Positions 36,244 to 47,911 of a stretch of 64,000 bases of DNA are shown one piece after another. Numbering within the stretch: position 1 is the stretch's first letter; each line of letters begins with the position of its first letter. The translations under genes and the position numbers were made by a program. The notes under the pieces were generated by a model that was given only the letters and a program-made list of their open reading frames with translations, did no database searches and was not told where the DNA came from. Source of the DNA: Planctomycetota bacterium (GTDB lineage Bacteria > Planctomycetota > Planctomycetia > Pirellulales > Pirellulaceae); NCBI GenBank assembly GCA_016872725.1, contig VGZC01000004.1, positions 109,203-173,202 on the forward strand, given 5' to 3'.

Positions 36244-37622
36244 GTGTCGTTCCATCCGCCCGATCGCGCGCGGCGCCGACCGCCGAACTACTCCTCGCGC
36301 GCCGTGCAATTCCGCCTTTTCGTCATGGTCGGCGCATTCGTCTTCGTGCTCGTCGCCATGGAAGAGGCCCGCAAGCCGAAATACTACGAATGGCTGTGGC
36401 GCGGCGAGCGACAGGGTAGGCCGTCGGGCGCCGTCCCCGACCGCCCGGCGCCTTCCCCGCGCGCCGATTCTCCGTCGGAAACGCCGCGTCGCGCGGCGGT
36501 CACCGACCCGATTCCCGATTCGCCCCAGCCACCCCAACCCGATTCCGACCCGTCGCCGTCCGACCCCGCGAACGTCCGGCGCGAGGCCGCGCCGGACGAC
36601 CGCGATTGGAACGCGATGGAGGCCGATGCGTGGTCGTATGTGGTCGAGCGGCTGACCGACGCCGAATCGGCCGACACGCAGGAATGCCTGTTTCACATCC
36701 GTCACGGCGCCCCACCCGAAAACGAACTCGCCGATCATGTGGCCCGCATGGTCCCTCGGATGGCCACGGCATGGCGCGACTACGACGAAGGGGCTCGGAA
36801 CGGTCTGAACGTGCCCGTCGAGGAACGCGGCACATGGATCGACCGGCTCGATCGGTTGCACGCCCGCTGGCATGACGCGATCGGACCGGCCCTCGAACGG
36901 TGGTCGTCCGGCCGTCGATCCGAGTCCGACACCGTCCTTTCGGAGTGGGCCGTCGCCGGCGGCGCGGCGCAGCGCGCGCTCGATGTTCGGATGCTCGAAC
37001 TCGTCCAGGACAACACGGTCTTTCTGTCGCGCGAGGCGCCGGCCTGGTTCCGGCTGCTCGAACGGCTTGCGGCCGACGATCCCGAGTCGGCGATTTCCGT
37101 CACCTACCCGCAACTCGTCGAACAGCCCGAGTCCTATCGCGGCCGGCGCGTCCGAGTGACGGGGGAAATCCGCGAAGCGCGTCGGGTCGCGGCGCAGGCC
37201 AACCCGCTCGGGATCGAATCGTACGCCGTGCTTTGGTTCAAACCCGACGGCGCGAACGCGCCGATGGTCGCCTACGCGGCCGACTTGCCTCGGGAATTCC
37301 CCAACATCGCCGACGCGCGCCGCGGCGAGCCGCCGACGCCCTTGCGGCTCGAAGCCGAATTCACCGGGACTTTTTTCAAGCTGCTGACCTATCGGGCCCG
37401 CAGGGGCGTCCAATTCGCTCCCATGCTGCTTGTCACGGCGCCCACCCTTCCCGCGCGGCCGCCCGTGGCAAACGGCGAACCCGATTTCCGATTCGTGCTC
37501 GTCCTGGGCGCTTTGGCGGGCGTCGCCTTCACGGGGATTCTCGTCCATCGGAGCCGAAGCCGGAAACAGCGGCTCCCGGAGAATCCGGACATCCCGATGC
37601 GCGCGAATCAGGAGCACGGCCA

Positions 37623-37626
<4 letters not shown>
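36244..37626 (+). CDS. Bitopic membrane protein with OB-like module, unknown function
   Basis: From a GTG at 36244 (GAGG nine bases upstream) the 460-residue product has a basic N-terminus, a membrane helix (about 23-39), a Pro/Asp/Ser-rich stretch (55-120), a helical region, then a beta-rich module (about 285-390) starting ESYRGRRVRVTGEIREARRV, and a C-terminal helix (about 420-438) with a basic tail. The beta module resembles two modules in the next gene, with which it overlaps (ATGA). I do not recognise a named family. The two proteins probably work together in the envelope. Confidence 0.6.
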
Positions 37627-40332
<2,706 letters not shown>

Positions 40333-40385
40333 CAACCCCCTCGCGCCCGGCGCCCGCGCTCGCGCGGCAAGCCGACGCTCGGAGC

Positions 40386-40442
40386 GGGACGTCTTGGGAC
40401 GGCGTCCCCTCGCCTCCGCATCGCGAGCCCGACGGCTCGCGA
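40386..40442. terminator. Two hairpins downstream of mdh
   Basis: GGGACG (40386-40391) pairs with CGTCCC (40403-40408), and TCGCGAGCC (40421-40429) pairs with GGCTCGCGA (40434-40442) over a four-base loop. They lie 54 bases past the mdh stop. No U-run follows, so termination would have to be factor-assisted, or the second hairpin may be a repeat element related to the GC-rich hairpins after RNase R. Confidence 0.4.
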
Positions 40443-40529
40443 CGCGCGACTTCGGGTTTCACGAGGGACGCCGCCCCGGATGGATGCCGTTCCGCATGGG
40501 ACGCGAGGACGGGCGTACCCCAGATTGTC

Positions 40530-40558
40530 TTGACATCGATCGGCGACTTGCTTACAAC
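40530..40558 (+). promoter_or_regulatory. Promoter of the hydrolase-fold gene
   Basis: A perfect TTGACA (40530-40535) is followed after 17 bases by TACAAC (40553-40558). The leader to the ATG at 40631 would be about 66 bases. The same TTGACA/TACAAC pair recurs before the next gene. Confidence 0.6.
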
Positions 40559-40630
40559 GCCACGATCGCAATCGGGACGATTCCGTCCCCGTGACCCGCG
40601 GGGACTCAACATAGAAACGCCGTCCAGCTT

Positions 40631-41458
40631 ATGAATCGGTTGCCGCCGCATTCGGGTTCTGGGCCGGAGACTCTGAGGGATGACGCGGAACGCGCCGACA
40701 TCTCGCTCGTGAACGGCGCGATCTTGTCGAAGGCGTTGGAGGCGGAGTCCGATGGCGGGGGATTGCGGCACCGCCTGTTCATGCCCCTGCATTACGAACG
40801 GAACTACGCCTATCCGCTGCTGATTTGGCTGCATAACGGCGGATTGGACGAGCGGCAACTGGTCCGGGTCATGCCCTGGATCAGCATGCGGAACTACGTC
40901 GCGATCGGCCTTCGGGCGCCGACCGACGCGGCGGACGGCTCGGGAGCCGTCTGGACACCGACGGCCGACGAGGCGGCGCGCGTCGCGTCCGGTCTGTTCG
41001 AGTGCATCGAGCTGGTCCGCGAACGGCTGCACATCGCCGAGGACCGGTTGTTCGTCGCCGGATACGGGGACGGCGGCGAAATGGCCCTTCGCATCGCCCT
41101 CGACCATCCTCGACGGTTCGCGGGCGCCGTGTCGCTCAACGGCCCCTTCCCTCGATCGGGCACGCCTCTCGCCCGGCTGAGCTGTGCTCGGCGGCTTCCC
41201 ATTTTGCTCCTACAGGGTGAGACGTCGATCGGCTATCCGCTCGATCACGTGTGCGAGGACTTGCGTCTGTTCCATGCCGCCGGCATGACCGTGACGCTGC
41301 GCCAATACCCGGTGGGCGACGAGATCCACTGTCAGATGCTGAAAGATCTGAACGTATGGATCATGGAGCGGATCACGGGGCAAGATCTCTTTCCCGGCGC
41401 GACATATCCGCTCGAATCCTCGCCTCGAACGCGCGGCGCCGACCAGTCCGAGAATTAA
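40631..41458 (+). CDS. Alpha/beta-hydrolase-fold protein lacking the catalytic triad
   Basis: The 275-residue protein follows the phospholipase/carboxylesterase layout: PLLIWLHNGG (62-71), the nucleophile elbow region FVAGYGDGGEMALRIAL (141-157) and C-terminal strands with LRQYPVGDEIH. At the nucleophile position of the usual GxSxG there is a Gly (G146). The acid-residue loop reads QGETSIGYP with no Asp at the usual place, and the usual GHE near the end reads GDE (D230). All three catalytic positions thus look lost, which suggests a binding or structural role. No signal peptide is visible. Confidence 0.75.
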   Translation: MNRLPPHSGSGPETLRDDAERADISLVNGAILSKALEAESDGGGLRHRLFMPLHYERNYAYPLLIWLHNGGLDERQLVRVMPWISMRNYVAIGLRAPTDAADGSGAVWTPTADEAARVASGLFECIELVRERLHIAEDRLFVAGYGDGGEMALRIALDHPRRFAGAVSLNGPFPRSGTPLARLSCARRLPILLLQGETSIGYPLDHVCEDLRLFHAAGMTVTLRQYPVGDEIHCQMLKDLNVWIMERITGQDLFPGATYPLESSPRTRGADQSEN

Positions 41459-41468
41459 GCAACGCGCA

Positions 41469-41498
41469 TTGACACTCGGCGAATTTTTCGAGTACAAC
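41469..41498 (+). promoter_or_regulatory. Promoter of the 897-residue TPR gene
   Basis: TTGACA (41469-41474) and TACAAC (41493-41498) are 18 bases apart, directly after the hydrolase-fold gene stop at 41458. The leader to 41587 would be about 80 bases. Confidence 0.6.
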
Positions 41499-41586
41499 CC
41501 GCCCGCGTTTGGGCGCGCGGCGCGAAGGTCGCCGTTGCGCCGGAGTCTCTTGACGGGATGCCGCGTTCGGGCGAGCGTGGCGGCCG

Positions 41587-44280
41587 ATGGATGGCGAACG
41601 AGGGATGGCCCCGTTCATGACGAACGAACCGCACGACGACCGTTCCGCGACCTCGAACCGGCGCAGGGCGCTCGTCCCGCGCGCCGTTGATGCGGTGCGC
41701 CGGACGGCCCAAAGCGGCCCGCGTTCCGTCGGGGCTCGGATCGCGGTCGCCGGCGCGCTGGTCATAGCCGTCGTCGGGCTCGGCACCATCCGCTGGGCCA
41801 TGCAGGAGCCGGACGGACCCGCCGACGCGGACGGCTCGATCGCGGGCCTATCCGATACCCCGACGGACCTGGACCCGCGCGTCGCCGAGGCCCTTCAATT
41901 GCTCGATGAAGGCCAAATCGACGCCGCGCGCGGCCTTGCGACCGAACTCCGCATGGCCGATCTCTCATTCGAGGAACTCGGCGGACCCGTCTTCGTGCTC
42001 GGCGCCACGATCGTCCATGACGCGCGGGAGCATTGGAATCCGGCCGAACAGCGGAAACTGTACGTGATCGGGTCCCGATACCTCGAGGAATCCCGGGATC
42101 GCGGCTTCCCCGAGGGTCGGCTCGCGCAAGGCGAATTCATGCTGGGCGAATCGCTCACGCTGGGTGGTCGTTCGGCGGAGGCGATTCCCGCGCTTCAGGC
42201 CGCGCTCGCCGACAATCCCTCGAAGGCCACGATCCTGCATCACTACCTGGCGGCGGCCTATTTGGGAGACAACCCCGCCCAGCCCGACAAGGCGATTCCG
42301 CATCTCGATGCGTTCCTCGCGGAACCCGATTTGTCTCCCGCCGATCGGCTCGAAGGCCTCCTCGCCCGCGCGCGGGCTTCGCTGGGCATCGAGGACGCCG
42401 CGGGATGCCGGGCGACGATCGGCGAGATCGAAGCGTTGTCCGCGGCCGCGGCCGAATCGAGCGAACCATCCGGGACGCCCGGCGGGAAACCGCTCGATGG
42501 CCATCTTCCGAGACGGCGGGGTCCCACCGAGTCGCAGCGCATCGCCATGGCGCTGCGCGACGCGAGGATCGTGGATGCCCGGTGCGCGATGCTCGAAGCG
42601 CGCCTCGCCGAACGCGCGAGCCCCGGTTCCCAAGCCCCGTTCCTGCAACGGGCGCACGACGTCCTCGCGGCGCTCACGGCCGAAGGCCGCGAAACGAACG
42701 AATCGGAATACCTGTTCGGCGTCGTCCTCCGCGCGCAAGGGGCGCTCGCCGAGGCCCGCGAGCAGTTCGCGCGCGTCGCGCGAAAGACGTACGATTCCGC
42801 CGAGGGGTTCGCGGCGCGGCTGGAATGGACCGAACTCGAACGCCAAATCGGGGATCCGCGGGCATCCAGCGAGAGTCTTGTCGCGCTGCTCGACGAGATC
42901 GAAGACCCGTCGCGGTACGCCAACCGTTGGATCGACCTGTCGCGGCTCCGCGACCGGGTCCTGGCGATCCACACGAGCCATTACGACGCGCGCGAGTTCG
43001 ATCGCGCGGCGCGGATCGCCGAGTCGATGTCGCCGCTGTTCCCGGACGAGCGGGCGACCCGTCTTCTCGCCGATTCCTGCGAACAGTGGGGTTTCGACCT
43101 GATCCGGCGGGCGGATGCGGCGCCTCATTCCGAATCGCTCGCGCTGCGTGCGGAGGCGCGGGGTTGTTTCGCCCGCGCCGGCGAGGCATTCGCCCGGTTG
43201 GCGGAGATGCGGTTTTCGAGTCGGGACTATGTCGATCTCTTGTGGCGCAGCGCGGAGAACCACGTTCGGGCCCGCGCGCATCGCGAAGGAATCGAACGCG
43301 CCCGGCTCTACCTCCGACACGCGACGCGCGAGCGCAGGTCGCGCGCCCTCGCGCTGCTCGGCGACGCGAGCCTCGCGCTCGGCGATACGGCCGCCGCGCG
43401 GGCTCAATTCGAACAGTGCGTGGCCGCCTATCCCAATGCGCCCGAGGCGTACCACGCGCGGATCGGGAGCGCGCTCGCGGCGGCCGAACAAGGCGACCTC
43501 GAACAAGCCAAACGGTTTCTGAACGACAACCTCGAAAACGAATCGCTGACGCCGCGAAGCCTTGAATGGCGCGATTCGCTGTTCCTGCTCGGCGAACTCC
43601 TCCACCGCGACGGCGCCGAGCGATTGACGCGGATTCACGAACGGGCGGCGAAACAGCCGGCCGACGAGGTGGAACGCCGCGCGATCGATCGGGAGTTCGA
43701 CGACGCGTCCCGCTTGTTGACCGCCGCGATCGGACGGCTCACCGAAGCCGCCGAGCGGTATTCCGAGGATCCCCGGACGCCCCGTTCCGAATACCTGATC
43801 GCCGACTCCCACTACCGGCTCGCCCGCCGGCCGCGCTGGAAGTTGCCGCTCGAGACGATCGAGTCGAGGCGTGCGGAGTTGGCGCGCGGCATGCGCGCGG
43901 ACCTTGAAACCGCCGCCCGGCGCTACCAACAGCTCGCCGATCGACTCGATCAAAAAGCCGATTCCGCCGAATTGACGCCGATCGAACGCTCGGCGCAACG
44001 GAATTGCTGGTTCGCCAGGGCCCACGCGCTCTTTGAGATGGAGCGTTACAGCGAGGCGATCGACGCCTATTCGACGGCGACGAACCGGTACCCGAACGAG
44101 CCGGCCTCGCTGGAAGCGTACGAACAGATCGCCGTCTGCTACCGCAAATTGGGCGATCCGGTGAAGGCGCGGGGGACACGAGAACAGGCCAAGATCATCC
44201 TCGCCGGTATGCCGGCGGACATCGACTACTCGCAAACCACGCGATTCACACGCGATGGTTGGCTCAAGTTCCTCAAGTAA
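41587..44280 (+). CDS. Membrane-anchored TPR-repeat protein (897 residues)
   Basis: The product has a basic N-terminus, one membrane helix (about residues 52-68, ARIAVAGALVIAVVGLGTIRW) and then some 800 residues of TPR-like helices rich in Arg, Ala, Glu and Leu, ending near EQAKIILAGMPADIDYSQTTRF. In-frame ATGs at 41605 and 41617 are alternative starts. It has the same style as the 1066-residue TPR protein on the other strand but no clear end-to-end similarity by eye. It ends 122 bases before the flagellar cluster, behind a hairpin, so it is not obviously part of that operon. Confidence 0.75.
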   Translation: MDGERGMAPFMTNEPHDDRSATSNRRRALVPRAVDAVRRTAQSGPRSVGARIAVAGALVIAVVGLGTIRWAMQEPDGPADADGSIAGLSDTPTDLDPRVAEALQLLDEGQIDAARGLATELRMADLSFEELGGPVFVLGATIVHDAREHWNPAEQRKLYVIGSRYLEESRDRGFPEGRLAQGEFMLGESLTLGGRSAEAIPALQAALADNPSKATILHHYLAAAYLGDNPAQPDKAIPHLDAFLAEPDLSPADRLEGLLARARASLGIEDAAGCRATIGEIEALSAAAAESSEPSGTPGGKPLDGHLPRRRGPTESQRIAMALRDARIVDARCAMLEARLAERASPGSQAPFLQRAHDVLAALTAEGRETNESEYLFGVVLRAQGALAEAREQFARVARKTYDSAEGFAARLEWTELERQIGDPRASSESLVALLDEIEDPSRYANRWIDLSRLRDRVLAIHTSHYDAREFDRAARIAESMSPLFPDERATRLLADSCEQWGFDLIRRADAAPHSESLALRAEARGCFARAGEAFARLAEMRFSSRDYVDLLWRSAENHVRARAHREGIERARLYLRHATRERRSRALALLGDASLALGDTAAARAQFEQCVAAYPNAPEAYHARIGSALAAAEQGDLEQAKRFLNDNLENESLTPRSLEWRDSLFLLGELLHRDGAERLTRIHERAAKQPADEVERRAIDREFDDASRLLTAAIGRLTEAAERYSEDPRTPRSEYLIADSHYRLARRPRWKLPLETIESRRAELARGMRADLETAARRYQQLADRLDQKADSAELTPIERSAQRNCWFARAHALFEMERYSEAIDAYSTATNRYPNEPASLEAYEQIAVCYRKLGDPVKARGTREQAKIILAGMPADIDYSQTTRFTRDGWLKFLK

Positions 44281-44307
44281 CGGATCTGATTTTCCTGGGA
44301 CCCACGC

Positions 44308-44341
44308 GCGGACGGTGAACGCGTCCGCCAAACCGGTTTTT
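44308..44341 (+). terminator. Terminator after the TPR gene, before the flagellar cluster
   Basis: A 7-bp stem (GCGGACG/CGTCCGC, loop GTGAACG, 44308-44328) is followed by CCAAACCGGTTTTT, a short T-run starting 8 bases past the stem. It lies 27 bases beyond the stop codon at 44280. The palindrome AACCGGTT just before the Ts could pair in an extended form. Confidence 0.4.
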
Positions 44342-44402
44342 CCGGACGAAGCCTCGTGGGTCGCGAGGCCGATGGGCACGATGCCCGCGGGATACGACAC
44401 GG

Positions 44403-44861
44403 ATGTTGGACCGCCTGCCGACCGAAGAACTCGCCGAGCTGATGACGGGCAAGGAGACCTTGCTCGACCAACTGCGCCGTCTCGCGCGCCATCAAGGCGA
44501 TTTGATCGCGGCGGGCGACCACGCCCGGTTGATGTCGGTGCTCGCCGCGAAGGACACGCTCCTGCGGCGACTGCTCGATCTCGAACAGCGTCTCGACCCG
44601 TACCGCGCCGAGGATCCGGACAAGCGGGTCTGGCGAAGCGACGAGGCGCGGAGGCAATGCCGGCGCGTGGCCGAGCGGTGCGATTCGCTGCTGAGCGAAC
44701 TGATGCTGCTCGAGAAGCAAGGCGAGACGGAACTGGGGCTCCGGTGCGACGAGGCGGCCCGACGCCTCGACGGCATGCGTCTGGCGACCGATGCGCGGCG
44801 AGCCTATCGCGAACATTCCGAGCCCGCGGCGCGCGCGGCGCGGTGCGAATGGGAGAGCTGA
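44403..44861 (+). CDS. FlgN-like flagellar export chaperone (putative)
   Basis: The 152-residue protein is almost wholly helical, with the heptad pattern of FlgN/FliT-type chaperones: ELMTGKETLLDQLRRLARHQGDLI, then LMSVLAAKDTLLRRLLDLEQRL, and a long C-terminal helix. FlgN-like chaperones escort hook-junction proteins to the export gate. Motif similarity is weak, so the call relies on length, composition and position directly upstream of the flagellar two-component genes. A cytoplasmic coiled-coil regulator of the kinase is the alternative. Confidence 0.5.
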   Translation: MLDRLPTEELAELMTGKETLLDQLRRLARHQGDLIAAGDHARLMSVLAAKDTLLRRLLDLEQRLDPYRAEDPDKRVWRSDEARRQCRRVAERCDSLLSELMLLEKQGETELGLRCDEAARRLDGMRLATDARRAYREHSEPAARAARCEWES

Positions 44862-44867
44862 ACGACC

Positions 44868-45707
44868 ATGTGCTCGACGAATGACCAACCCGCGACCCCC
44901 GAAATCGATCTGGAAACCGTGCTCGGCGCGTGGCATGACGCGACCGAACGCCTGCAGCGCACGCACGAGACGCTGCGAGCCGAAGTCCGCCGCCTGACCC
45001 GCGAACTCGAAATCAAGAACCGCGAACTCGCCCGGAAGAACCGGCTCGCCGATCTCGGCCAAATGGCGTCGCACGTCGCGCACGAGGTCCGCAACAACCT
45101 GGTGCCGATCACCCTGTATCTCAGTCTGCTCCGGAGGCGTCTCTCCGAGGATCCGCTCAGCCTGAGCACGCTGACGAAAGTGGAAGCGGGATTCACGGCG
45201 CTCGAGGCGACGGTGAGCGACCTGCTCCAATTCGGATCCCACCGCGATCCGGTCTGGCAACATTTTCCGGTGCGCGAACTGGTCGAGGATGTCTGCCAAT
45301 CGCTGGCCCCGCAGCTCGAAGCCCAACAGGTCTTCGTGCGGATCGACATCCCGCACTCCGATACGCTGGTCGCGGACCGGCACATGCTGCGTCGAGCCCT
45401 GCTCAATCTGCTGCTCAACGCGCTCGACGCGATGCCGGGCGGCGGCGAGGTCCTCTGCACGTCGTGGGAAAACGACGGCTACGAATTGGAGATCGCCGAT
45501 TCCGGAGCGGGAATCGCGGACCTCGAACGGGATCGGCTCTTCGAGCCGTTCTTCACGACGAAGAACCACGGCACGGGGCTCGGTCTGGCGATCGTGGATC
45601 GGATCATCGCACTGCACGGCGGCGCGGTGTGGGCGGAGAACTGTCCGCAGGGCGGCGCCGCGTTCACATTGAGGATTCCTCGCCGCGCGATGCGCGCGGC
45701 GGCTTGA
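44868..45707 (+). CDS. Soluble flagellar histidine kinase (FlrB/FleS-like)
   Basis: The 279-residue kinase has no membrane segment. A coiled-coil (residues 20-65) leads into the H-box LADLGQMASHVAHEVRNNLVPI with the phospho-accepting His before EVRNN, followed by HATPase motifs (N box LLNLLLNALDAMPGGG, G1 DSGAGI, F box LFEPFFTTK, G2 GTGLGLAIV). It lacks a PAS domain. The partner is the sigma54 activator encoded 18 bases downstream. Position at the head of the flagellar genes indicates control of the class of genes for basal body and hook. Confidence 0.85.
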   Translation: MCSTNDQPATPEIDLETVLGAWHDATERLQRTHETLRAEVRRLTRELEIKNRELARKNRLADLGQMASHVAHEVRNNLVPITLYLSLLRRRLSEDPLSLSTLTKVEAGFTALEATVSDLLQFGSHRDPVWQHFPVRELVEDVCQSLAPQLEAQQVFVRIDIPHSDTLVADRHMLRRALLNLLLNALDAMPGGGEVLCTSWENDGYELEIADSGAGIADLERDRLFEPFFTTKNHGTGLGLAIVDRIIALHGGAVWAENCPQGGAAFTLRIPRRAMRAAA

Positions 45708-45725
45708 ACATCGGGGAGCAACACG

Positions 45726-47117
45726 ATGACGGCGCACATCCTGATTGTCGACGACCACGCGGCGGCCCGCGAATCGATGTCGGACATCTTGCGGCACGCG
45801 GGGTACCGGACGACCGCGTGCTCCGGCGCCGCGGAAGGTCTCCGACACATCGAACACGGTCACGCCGATCTTGTCGTGACGGACCTCCAAATGCCCGGCA
45901 TGGACGGTCTCGACTTCCTCAAGACACTCCAAACGCGCCGCATCGACGCGCCGGTCGTCATGGTCACGGCGCACGCCTCCGTCGAGAGCGCGGTGGCCGC
46001 CATGCGTTACGGAGCCTTCGACTACATCGAAAAGCCGTTCGACGCCGAACGGCTCGAACGGCTCGTCGCGCGCGCCCTGCGCGACGGCGCCGCCGTCCAA
46101 CAGCGCGTCCACCCGGGAGGCGTCGACGATTCGCAAGCCGAGCTCGTCGGTTCGAGCCGCGCGATGCGGACCCTCCGCCACCGGATCAGCCAAGTCGCTC
46201 CGACGCCCGAAACGGTGCTGGTGACCGGCGAAAGCGGCACCGGAAAAGAGCTTGTCGCGCGCCGAGTGCATCTCGAAAGTCGCCGCGCCGAGCAATCGCT
46301 GGTGAGCCTCAATTGCCCGGCGCTCTCACCGCAACTGATGGAGAGCGAGCTTTTCGGGCACGAGCGCGGCGCATTCACGGGCGCCGACAGCGCCCGGGTC
46401 GGACGATTCGAACTGGCCGACGGAGGCACGCTCTTCCTCGACGAAATCACCGAAATCCAGATCGGCCTGCAGGCGAAACTCCTGCGCGTCCTTCAGGAGC
46501 GGATGTTCGAACGCGTGGGATCGAGCGCGTCGCGACGCGTCGATGTCCGCGTCCTCGCGACCACCAACCGCGACCTGAGGACGGAAGTCGCCGGAGGACG
46601 GTTCCGCGAAGATCTCTATTATCGACTCAACGTGCTGCCGATCGCCGTCCCGCCGCTCCGCGAACGACGCGACGACATTCCGGAACTCGTCAACCATTTC
46701 CGCCAACGCGTCGCGCGGCGGCTTGACCAGGAACCGGTGCGTTTCTCGCCGGGCGCCGAACGCCTGCTGACCCGGTACGGCTGGCCGGGCAACGTCCGGG
46801 AACTCGAGAATATCGTCACGCGCGTCAGTGTGCTTCATCACGGCGAACAGGTCGCGGAGGACGCATTGGAGCCGTGGTTGATGGAAGGCGGTTCTCGCGG
46901 ATCGACGACCTGCGACACGGGCGATCGGCCCGAGTTCCACGTCGGAACAAGCCTGCAGGAGATGGAACGCAGGCTGATCGAGTCCACTCTGGAGCATTAC
47001 GACGGACACCGCGTGAAGGCCGCGCAAGCGCTCGGGATCGGCGTCCGAACGCTGTCGAACAAACTGAGGGGCTACGGATACGCGCCGCGCGCCCGCCATT
47101 TCGCAAGAACCGGATAA
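45726..47117 (+). CDS. NtrC-family response regulator, sigma54 activator of flagellar genes (FlrC/FleR-like)
   Basis: The 463-residue protein contains a receiver domain (1-120; phospho-acceptor Asp in VVTDLQMPGMDG), an AAA+ domain (about 135-375; Walker A GESGTGKE, sigma54-contact loop GAFTGAD, Walker B GGTLFLDE, R-finger region NVRELEN) and a Fis-type HTH (HRVKAAQALGIGVRTLSNKLRGY). The complete GAFTGA loop means it can activate sigma54 polymerase. The close sigma54 promoter match upstream of flgB (47314-47329) is its most likely target. It is paired with the kinase gene before it. Confidence 0.92.
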   Translation: MTAHILIVDDHAAARESMSDILRHAGYRTTACSGAAEGLRHIEHGHADLVVTDLQMPGMDGLDFLKTLQTRRIDAPVVMVTAHASVESAVAAMRYGAFDYIEKPFDAERLERLVARALRDGAAVQQRVHPGGVDDSQAELVGSSRAMRTLRHRISQVAPTPETVLVTGESGTGKELVARRVHLESRRAEQSLVSLNCPALSPQLMESELFGHERGAFTGADSARVGRFELADGGTLFLDEITEIQIGLQAKLLRVLQERMFERVGSSASRRVDVRVLATTNRDLRTEVAGGRFREDLYYRLNVLPIAVPPLRERRDDIPELVNHFRQRVARRLDQEPVRFSPGAERLLTRYGWPGNVRELENIVTRVSVLHHGEQVAEDALEPWLMEGGSRGSTTCDTGDRPEFHVGTSLQEMERRLIESTLEHYDGHRVKAAQALGIGVRTLSNKLRGYGYAPRARHFARTG

Positions 47118-47313
47118 ACCCGGAGACTCCCATGCATCACGCCCGCCCATCGACGACGCCGTCGCCCGAAACCGGCAGGATCCGCCGATCCCGATCGGCC
47201 GAATCCGCCGATCGCGCGCCGCGCCCCAAAGGGCTCCGTCGCCCGAGCGATCGACCGTTGCCGACGACCCCGTCACGGGTTGCGGGATTCCCTCGACCCG
47301 CCGCCCGCCGTTT

Positions 47314-47329
47314 CGGCACGCCCGTTGCA
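47314..47329 (+). promoter_or_regulatory. Sigma54 promoter upstream of flgB
   Basis: CGGCACG-CCCG-TTGCA matches the sigma54 consensus TGGCACG-N4-TTGCA at every position except the first. The invariant GG (47315-47316) and GC (47327-47328) are ten bases apart. The predicted start is about 47340, 25 bases before the flgB ATG. The 250-base gap upstream, between the activator gene and this site, would hold the activator's binding sites; none was identified. Confidence 0.75.
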
Positions 47330-47364
47330 CATCGGCCCTCGATATCGACAGGAGGCGATCGATC

Positions 47365-47805
47365 ATGAACTCGATCTTCGGAACGACCACCATCCCCGTC
47401 CTCGAACAGCTCGTCGCGTTCACCGAAGCGCGGCACGAAATCCTCGCGGGAAACATCGCCAATCTGGATACGCCCGGATTCCAGGCCCAGGATCTGCCGA
47501 TCGACACGTTCCAGGAACACCTCCGCGCGGTCCTCGCTTCGTCCGATCGCCCGGTCGCCTCGGAAGGATACGAGTCCCAAGGATACGAGTCCCAAGGATA
47601 TAAACCCGACTCGAACTCCCGCGGCGAGCGGCTGCGCGCCGTCAAGAGCTCGCTGCATTCGATGCTGCGCCACGATGGAAGCAATGTCGGCCTCGAACAA
47701 CAGGTCACCGAACTCGGAAAAAACCAAATGCTGCATAACCTCGCCGTCTCGATCATGACGAGCCAGTTCCGCTTGCTGCAAACGGCGGTCAGCGAGCGGG
47801 TCTAG
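47365..47805 (+). CDS. flgB: Flagellar basal-body rod protein FlgB
   Basis: The 146-residue proximal rod protein has the conserved N-terminal segment ILAGNIANLDTPGFQAQDLP and the C-terminal helix MLHNLAVSIMTSQFRLLQTAVSERV. The middle carries a short direct repeat (GYESQ twice, encoded by a 15-bp duplication at 47566-47595). It is the first gene after the sigma54 promoter and heads the basal-body operon. The Shine-Dalgarno sequence is AGGAGG just upstream. Confidence 0.92.
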   Translation: MNSIFGTTTIPVLEQLVAFTEARHEILAGNIANLDTPGFQAQDLPIDTFQEHLRAVLASSDRPVASEGYESQGYESQGYKPDSNSRGERLRAVKSSLHSMLRHDGSNVGLEQQVTELGKNQMLHNLAVSIMTSQFRLLQTAVSERV

Positions 47806-47831
47806 CGCGGGGCGGACGCGGGAACGAGCAC

Positions 47832-47867
47832 GGGAACGGGAACGGGAACGGGAACGGGAACGGGAAC
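47832..47867 (+). repeat. Hexanucleotide repeat (GGGAAC)6 between flgB and flgC
   Basis: Six perfect copies of GGGAAC lie in the 106-base flgB-flgC gap, preceded and followed by degenerate copies (GGGAACGAGCAC upstream, GAGTGGGAGTGGGAG downstream). The array is purine-rich on the sense strand and ends about 45 bases before the flgC start. Confidence 0.95.
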
Positions 47868-47911
47868 GAGTGGGAGTGGGAGCACGAGTAGGAGATAGGA
47901 GTCGGCGAGCG

